Below, piece by piece: positions 57,663 to 64,000 of a DNA stretch of 64,000 nucleotides. Each line of letters opens with the position of its first letter. Within the stretch, counting starts at the first letter, position 1. Below the pieces are notes generated by a model that searched no databases, was not told the DNA's origin, and worked only from the letters and a program-made list of their open reading frames with translations. The stretch lies in NCBI GenBank assembly GCA_002943765.1, contig PQWQ01000026.1, positions 186,001 to 250,000 on the forward strand, written 5' to 3'. A program made the position numbers and the translations under genes. The stretch comes from Psoroptes ovis (lineage: Eukaryota; Arthropoda; Arachnida; Sarcoptiformes; Psoroptidae).

Positions 57663-58346
57663 ATGGGATTTCGTGGCGGCGGCGGTGGCGGTGGAAGAGG
57701 TGGTTTCAATAAAGGCCGTGGTGGCGGAGGATTTGGACGAGGTGGTGGAAGAGGCGGCGGAAAATTTGGCGGCCGCGGTCAACAAGATGATGGTCCACCC
57801 GAAAAAGTTGTTGAATTTGGCCACTACACTCATCCATGCGTTAATCAATTAATATTGAAAGCAGATATTGAAGATGTACCATTCTTTAATGCACCAATTT
57901 ACACCGAAGATAAACATCGTATCGGTAAAGTGGATGAAATATTTGGCTCGATACGTGATTATTATGTTTCGGTTGAATTGATGGAAAATTTCTTCGCAAA
58001 TTCATTCAAAACTGATACAAAATTTTATATTGATCCACAAAAATTATTGCCACTGAGTAGATTTTTAGGACCACCAAGCGGCGGAAAAAAAGGTGGGCCT
58101 GGTAGAGGCGGTGGTGGCCGTGGCAAAGGAGATCGCGGTGGTGGACCCGGTAAAGGTGGTGGCGGCGGTGGTGGTGGAAGAAATTCTTTCGGAAACCGCG
58201 GCGGTGGAAATCGTGGTGGTGGCTTCGGAAGAGGTGGAGGTGGTCGAAGCAGTTTTGGAGGTGGAAATCGCGGCGGAGGAGGTTTTGGAGGTAATCGTGG
58301 GGGTGGCGGAGGTTTTAGGGGAGGATTTCGTGGTGGAAAACGCTAA
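57663..58346 (+). CDS. GAR1: H/ACA ribonucleoprotein subunit GAR1
   Basis: Core protein of H/ACA snoRNPs, needed for rRNA pseudouridylation and telomerase RNA stability. The 227-residue single exon has the usual three-part plan. An N-terminal GAR domain (FRGGGGGGGRGGF...) is followed by the central Gar1/Naf1 beta-barrel at residues about 48-138 (VVEFGHYTHPCVNQLILKAD, VPFFNAPIYTEDKHRIGKVDEIFG, YYVSVELMENFFANSF, FYIDPQKLLPLSRFL). The C-terminal GAR domain is rich in RGG. ATG at 57663 (MGFRGG) is preferred over in-frame upstream codons because it starts the GAR domain directly. Antisense frames are compositional shadows. Confidence 0.97.
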   Translation: MGFRGGGGGGGRGGFNKGRGGGGFGRGGGRGGGKFGGRGQQDDGPPEKVVEFGHYTHPCVNQLILKADIEDVPFFNAPIYTEDKHRIGKVDEIFGSIRDYYVSVELMENFFANSFKTDTKFYIDPQKLLPLSRFLGPPSGGKKGGPGRGGGGRGKGDRGGGPGKGGGGGGGGRNSFGNRGGGNRGGGFGRGGGGRSSFGGGNRGGGGFGGNRGGGGGFRGGFRGGKR

Positions 58347-59250
58347 ACACAATTTGAAATTTAATCATCATTGAAATTCACCACATCATAGTTCAAAATT
58401 AATATTACTCATCATAAAAACATCTAATGTTTTATTTCAATTTTTTTTTAAATTTCTCATTTGTAAATCAATCAATCAAATCGTAAGCATTTATTTTTTA
58501 TAAAATAAATTGATTCATAATCGCAACCCTTATTGAATGGTTTGTTCGATGCTAGATGTCAAAAAAATTTCATCAAAATTTGTGTAAAAGTACCAAGTGT
58601 TTTGAAAAGTGAAGATGAAATGCCAGAAAATGGTGAAAATAGATTCGAGATACGGCTTGTGGATCGAAACAATGGAAATGCTTGTACCGTTATTCGATTA
58701 TCATCAAATTGAATGATGAACATAGCAATCCAAATGATTGTGAGCATAATGCAAACATTGATAATTGTTGCTGCTGCCATTTTTATTAGCGAAAATCAAC
58801 AATAAAATCGTTTCAATAAATGGATTGAAATTCAAATAAAGATTTCAAGATTGAGAATTGATTCGCATTTATATTAATTTTCCAGCAAATATCGTTTGAC
58901 ATTTTCCAATGATTTTAAGCCCGAAAATATCAAAGGTTTGAAATATAAAATGTATTTTGAATTTCAATTAAAATTAATTTTATTTCATAGATTTTTTTAA
59001 CGCATCCATAGAGTTTCAATTTGACCCATTTAAAAAAAATGCATGGAAACGACATTTGAATTTCTGGTTTCGATCATCATTTGTATTTTTATGAGAAAAA
59101 AACGAACAGGAAATGATTGCTTGTATTTGGGAAAATCACCAGAAAATCATCAAATTGGTTTTTTGCAAAAATTACAATAAATTCAGTATAAATTAATGGC
59201 CAGCATGATGGATTTCAATATTGATCTATTTCAATCGTTTCAAATCAACA
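58347..59250. other. Intergenic with a weak small frame
   Basis: Holds the GAR1 3' end and the PGRP upstream region. A 73-codon minus frame at 58559-58780 has a hydrophobic N-terminus (IINVCIMLTIIWIAMFIIQF) and a Ser/Phe tail (QAFPLFRSTSRISN). It could be a small secreted peptide precursor, but I see no cleavage sites or homologue. Confidence 0.35.
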
Positions 59251-60295
59251 ATGTGGACGAATTCAATATGTTGTTTAATATCGTTAATAATTTATTATTC
59301 CACAACAATCAATGGTCAAATTATCAATAGATTTATTGATAATTTAGCATGTCGCCGTACATCGAATAATGGTATTTATGGTGAATGTTTACCACGTCGA
59401 TGTTGTCGATCATTATCGGCCGTACAGAATTTATGTCTAACATCAGCCGATCATGTTTGCTGTTATGGTGAAGATATTTGCAGTGTTAATAGTGATTATA
59501 ATCGACTATATCCTCCTGCAATTATAGCTGATGGATCATCCATTGTCAACGATAATTATCCTAATCGTGGACGTGAGTATTGATATAATTTTAAGATTCA
59601 AATAATTAATTTGGAATTAATTAGTAAGAGACTACTGCAATCGATTTATGGTCACCAGAGAAGATTGGGGTGCATTGCCATCAACCAGACGTGCATATCG
59701 AATGCCAGTACGTGTTGATTATGTTATTGTTCATCATACTGGTGATGAAGATGATCAATGTTGGTCATTAGAACAATGTAGACAACGTTTACGTCGTTTA
59801 CAATCATATTATCAAAGAGAAAAACAATTTCCCGATATTCCATGGAATTTTCTTATTAATAATCAAGGCGATATTTATGAAGGTATTGGTTGGGACTCGC
59901 AAGGCTATCATACTGAGCAATGGAATGATCGTTCATTAGGCATTGCATTCATTGGTGATTATGATATTCAAGCTCCAAGTACGAAAGCAATGCGAGCATT
60001 AACACATCTTCTGGATTGTGGTGTCGAACAACATGTATTAGATCGTTATTATCATTTGAAAGGACATCGTGATATGCGGCCAACATCATGCCCTGGTGAT
60101 CTTTTATATAATGCATTGCGTAGACTTAGAACTAAAAATGTGAATAATATCAATAGTAATCGTATTATTATCAGCGCTGATGATGATGATTTTGATTTAG
60201 ATGAATTTTCATCACGAAGTGATAGCAGAAATTCTACCATTATCGATAATAAACAATTGAAAAACGAAACTTTATTAAAAAAAATAGTACATTGA
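59251..60295 (+). CDS. Secreted peptidoglycan recognition protein with Cys-rich N-terminal region
   Basis: Innate-immunity protein of the PGRP/amidase-2 family. Two exons: 59251-59572 and 59631-60295 (or 59251-59576 and 59629-60295, both in frame), 328-330 residues. A signal peptide SICCLISLIIYYSTTINGQ precedes a Cys-rich module (ACRRTSNNGIYGECLPRRCC...DHVCCYGEDICS), not part of the standard PGRP domain. The PGRP domain starts at MVTREDWGALPSTRRAY. Zn-ligand positions are kept: His in VIVHHTGD, His in LKGHRD, Cys in PTSCPG. The usual amidase Tyr is replaced by Trp (DIPWNFLIN). The C-terminal 40 residues are acidic and disordered. Function could be recognition, or amidase activity if Trp is tolerated. 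Confidence 0.92.
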
Positions 60296-60337
60296 ATTTA
60301 ATATCAAAAATGGAAAAAAATGTAGAAATAAAGATAC

Positions 60338-61561
60338 TCAAGAAAAATCCAATTGTAAAATATCTAATGCAATACGTATCCATTGAGGATAATCATTCGA
60401 ATTTTGACCATAATTATAATAAATTGTTTTACGTATAAATTCTTCAAATTTTTGCTCTTTAATCGATTTCCTAATCAGTTCCATAAATCGCATCTGAAAA
60501 CGTATATTATGTATTGTCAATAGTTGACAAGCGACAGGATTTTTACAACGAAATAAACGACATAAATAACTACGACTTAATGTTTTACATGTTGAACAAT
60601 CGCAATCAGAACAAACTGGTTGCATATCATTCAAATAGATTTGATTATTCAAATCTAATTGTCGTCCTAAACCGATCAATGCAGTACCGAATCTAGCTGT
60701 ACGTGTTGGATAAACACAATCAAATTGATCACATCCCAATGCTATACATAATAACATATCGACAGCATATCCGACACCCATCAAATATCTTGGTTTCGAA
60801 TCAGGCAAATTTTCTGTACTGACAGCGACCATTTTGATGAATTCTTCTTTGGCTTCTCCACCGCTCAAACCACCGATCGCTATGCCAGGCGGATCACGAG
60901 CGACGATTTCTCTGACGGATATAAGCCTTAACGATTCACATAAACCACCTTGAATTATTGGATAAAGATTTTGTATTTGATTTCTGCCTGTTTGAATGTG
61001 ATATTTATTAGCACGATCATACCAACGTATCGAACGATATAATGCTTCTTCGAAACGTTTAGGATCATTGGCAGTCGATGATACAACATCATCTAATTGC
61101 ATCATTATATTTGAACCAAGTTTATGTTGAATGGCCATACAACCTTCTGGTGATAAAAATATTTCACCTTCATTGTATGGCGATTCAAAACGAACACCAT
61201 CTTCATTTATGGTCATCAATTTACTCAATGATACCATTTGAAAACCACCGGAATCAGTTAGAATTGCATGAGGCCATCGAATAAAACCATGACAACCGCC
61301 ACCGATTTGTTTGACAATATCGGCACCAGGTTGAGATGCTAAATGATATGTATTGCATAACATTAAACGGCAACCAGTTTGTTCTAATTCTTGAGGCATA
61401 ACCGATTTCATGGCACCACTGGTGCCGACTGGCATAAAAATTGGTGTTTCAATTTCTACATCATTACCAAAATCGCTCGTAGATTTCAAACGCAAAACAC
61501 CAACACGTGCACGTGTTTTTTTACATTTTTGAATTATTTCAAAAGATAATGGTCGATCCAT
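60338..61561 (-). CDS. QTRT1: Queuine tRNA-ribosyltransferase catalytic subunit 1
   Basis: Exchanges guanine-34 for queuine in GUN-anticodon tRNAs, acting with QTRT2. The 407-residue single exon fits the family. Landmarks: TPIFMPVGTSGAMKSV, CRLMLCNTYHL, ILTDSGGFQMVSL (Asp general acid), MMQLDDVV, IIQGGL, GIAIGGLSGGE, RYLMGVGYAVDML, and GCDQFDCVYPTRTARFGTAL, which carries the nucleophilic Asp. The C-terminal zinc site is C-x-C-x2-C...H (DCDCSTC ... IHN). It is convergent with the PGRP gene, with about 40 bp between the ends. Enzymes of this family need queuine from diet or bacteria. Confidence 0.96.
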   Translation of the reverse strand: MDRPLSFEIIQKCKKTRARVGVLRLKSTSDFGNDVEIETPIFMPVGTSGAMKSVMPQELEQTGCRLMLCNTYHLASQPGADIVKQIGGGCHGFIRWPHAILTDSGGFQMVSLSKLMTINEDGVRFESPYNEGEIFLSPEGCMAIQHKLGSNIMMQLDDVVSSTANDPKRFEEALYRSIRWYDRANKYHIQTGRNQIQNLYPIIQGGLCESLRLISVREIVARDPPGIAIGGLSGGEAKEEFIKMVAVSTENLPDSKPRYLMGVGYAVDMLLCIALGCDQFDCVYPTRTARFGTALIGLGRQLDLNNQIYLNDMQPVCSDCDCSTCKTLSRSYLCRLFRCKNPVACQLLTIHNIRFQMRFMELIRKSIKEQKFEEFIRKTIYYNYGQNSNDYPQWIRIALDILQLDFS

Positions 61562-64000
61562 TTGTTTGTCACTTGAATATCATATTGACGCCAAAATTCA
61601 AAATAAAAACAAATGAAAAACACGTGATTCTTAATAAAAACACCATCTATTATCGAAGAAATTAAAAAACTGGTATTTTTAGCTGGTAATCAAAGGGTTA
61701 ATTTATTTATTTTTTTTCTCCACAATAAATAGAGATGGCAGCAATTTTTCAGCAAAAAAAAAAAAAAAATGAAAATGTATAGCCTTAGGAAAATTTTGCC
61801 CATGTTTTTTAGCATTTAAATTGATTGAAAAGGTGGCAAATGTTTGCTGATTTTTCTCAAAGATATGAACCTTACTATGTGTAAAAAAAAATTGATAAAA
61901 CAATCACATTCACATTCACAGATCGATGCATTACATATAAAAGCATTTTATCAAATTTTTGAAGTGTTCAGCACTTATTTTCATTTTTGAAAATCAAATC
62001 AAATCAAATTTGATTTTTTCATTTTTCCATCGATATAATTCAATGATCTACATTTATGTTTTGGTGTTTCAGGCAAAAAAAATATATTTCATTGATAAAA
62101 TTGAATAAATCACCAAGGGAAACGAAGCTCAAAAATATTTGAAGTGAAATAAATATGATTTGAAAATCAATCCAACTCAATCATAAATCAATGAAATCAG
62201 TGATATATTTCAACATTGAAACATTGTCCATAGGCTTCATAAGGGTAAATGGCAAGACTATACTCTTTGCTCAAGGTATTTATGTTTGAATTTTTTGAAA
62301 TCAAATTATATTAAATCGTATGAATATCCATAAATATAAATTGATTTGAAATATACGTGTCCATAATATTCAATGAATGAATGAAAACCATTTTTGAAAA
62401 TCGAAAAAAAAATGTCTTTTGGGCAAAATGAAATTGAATCTTATTCAATTCAATTTAATGAATGTCAACAACAAATTGATACCATTCGAAATATCAAATT
62501 TACATGGATTCAATATGAATTAATAATTTTGAAATAATTAATTTGTTTGTTATCTATCTATTTTTAATTATTCGTTTGAATATAAATAATTGATTGTTTG
62601 TTGATTGATTCAATATTTTTTTTTTTACATTGAATTTTGTCAACAACAACAACAACAAAATTCCTATGAAAATGAAATCCTTGAGTAAAATTATACCCAT
62701 ATATTACTGATAAGGTTGTCCGAAAAGTTTTTGCCGATTTACTAATTGAAAAACATGTGAAAATCGGCAAAAACTTTTCGGACAATCCGATACAATACAA
62801 GAAATCAATACCATTGATATTCAATCGTTGAAATTTGATCATCGACGATTCTGTATCGATGAATAAATCAATGATTAATTTGAATAATTATGTTGAACAT
62901 TCATTTATTTCGATTCAAATATCAATTTTCATATATTTCGATTATATGTAAATTTATCTTTGAATCTTTGTTCATTTGTTTTCGCTGTCCATTTTTGTTT
63001 TTTTGATTTCTCGGTTAGAAAACATAGAAATTACCAAAATGAAAATGATCAATATAACAAATATCGACGATATCTGATTGATATTTGAAATGATATTTGA
63101 ATTCAATGTAATTCTACCATTGAATCACTACTAATTGAAAGAATAAATTGAAAATTTATAAGATTTCAATTTGAAATTAATTGAAAAACAAACAAATATA
63201 AACATAATTCAATTTTGATCAACGTTTGAAAAATGTTTTTCAAACGTTTCATTCAATCGAAAATAATAACAGATTTCGAAAAATTTCAAATGATTCACAT
63301 TCAATATTTTTACATGTATGTGTGTATGTGATTCACTTATTATTGTAAAATTACTACCATACGATAATTCCATTGAAATTTATTAAGAATTCATTGAAAT
63401 TTTTTCTTCGATTTGACTGTAAAATGGCCAAATTGAAAATACATGCATTGAATTCGTTATAAATATTGCTATTCATTCATATAAACGTAATTTACTTCGG
63501 TTGTATTTACCATTTTCAATCATTCATTTATTTTTGTTCAAAAAAAAAAACTATGATTCGGTATTTTGGGACATTAAATTTTAATTAAAAGAAAAGTGAG
63601 TTATTTAAAAATATATAAAATGAAATTCGAATAGATTTGAATAAAAAAAACAGGATAAATTCAAAATTCATTCATTATTTTTGTTAATTTCAAATCAGTT
63701 CTATTAATTAACATAACAATGATGATAATTATGGCAATAATTTGATGCTAATTCTTCGAATAAATGTCAAAAATAATTATCATTTAAAATTTTGGAAAAT
63801 AAAAATCAATGAAAGTTTGGTTAATTTTGAAATTCAAAGCCATTTCAAAGTGATTCTGTGCTTTCTGTTAATTATTAATCGAAATGTTTTAAATGTTTTT
63901 CACTCGAGGAAACAAATGATTCGTTTCCAAATTTCAAAATGACAAATTTTGATTTAGTTGCGGTGAATCTAAATCATATGATGATTTGAATGAATAAATG
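61562..64000. other. 3' part of window: QTRT1 promoter and intergenic DNA
   Basis: A TATTATCGA stretch lies near 61649. Foldback copy 10 is at 62711. The rest is AT-rich with poly-A/T and TTG/TCA repeats. No gene was recognised up to the window end. Confidence 0.5.
62711..62790. mobile_element. Mariner-type foldback element, copy 10
   Basis: Arms AAGGTTGTCCGAAAAGTTTT and AAAACTTTTCGGACAATCC pair closely. The inner TTTTTGCCGATT pairs with AATCGGCAAAAA. The loop (TACTAATTGAAAAACATGTG) differs from other copies. Confidence 0.85.

Noticed and set aside
57637..58374. Extra plus and minus frames across GAR1
   Set aside because: They overlap the RGG-rich GAR1 exon in other frames, with composition explained by the repeat.
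58559..58780. 73-codon minus frame resembling a secreted peptide
   Set aside because: No cleavage or amidation sites and no family match.
1..64000. tRNA genes, CRISPR arrays, prokaryotic operons
   Set aside because: No tRNA-like B-box or cloverleaf was noticed by eye, and no regularly spaced repeat array exists. Introns and eukaryotic families exclude a bacterial source. A tRNAscan run would be decisive for tRNAs.

Overview
The window looks like nuclear DNA from a small, AT-rich arthropod genome, most likely an astigmatid (dust or scab) mite. The case rests on arthropod-type genes (bsh homeobox, calcium channel flower, Rebers-Riddiford cuticle protein, single-domain peritrophin-like protein, PGRP), very short introns (about 58-90 bp in most genes) with GT-AG ends, runs of Asn and Ser codons, and abundant ATT/ATG simple repeats. 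Species cannot be fixed from this sequence alone. Exon boundaries below were worked out by hand from splice motifs, reading-frame continuity and remembered family conservation. No search was run.

Layout. 0-5 kb: 3' part of a delta/epsilon-like GST, L-2-hydroxyglutarate dehydrogenase, eIF4A3 (convergent with it), and an unrecognised basic protein. 5.6-6.5 kb: a secreted GH46 chitosanase, a family best known from bacteria. 8-15.5 kb: SNAP-25, a secreted Cys-rich protein, ethanolamine-phosphate cytidylyltransferase (with a GC-AG intron) and a ZNF706-like zinc-finger protein. 16-25 kb: a large Gly/Ala-repeat cuticle protein and flower. 25.8-37.4 kb, the gene-dense core: THADA, NDUFB11, a C6orf136/DUF2358 protein, XPA, a divergent hexokinase and an acyl-CoA desaturase. 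39-48 kb: a peritrophin-like secreted protein, a small membrane protein and bsh. 48-55.8 kb: a 7.8-kb gene desert. 55.8-61.6 kb: WDR5 with a long N-terminal extension, GAR1, a PGRP and queuine tRNA-ribosyltransferase. The final 2.4 kb has no recognised gene.

The genes are mostly unrelated housekeeping units, not a pathway cluster. Several are divergent pairs with short shared upstream regions (NDUFB11/DUF2358, XPA/hexokinase, WDR5/GAR1, flower/THADA).

Two things stand out. First, the spliced, signal-peptide-bearing GH46 chitosanase is a candidate ancient bacterial gene acquisition. Second, ten copies of an 80-85-bp near-perfect hairpin with mariner-like ends lie outside coding sequence between 22 and 63 kb. 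Their two arms show matched (compensatory) differences between copies, and five copies are flanked by TA dinucleotides. They look like a miniature foldback family that could supply double-stranded RNA.
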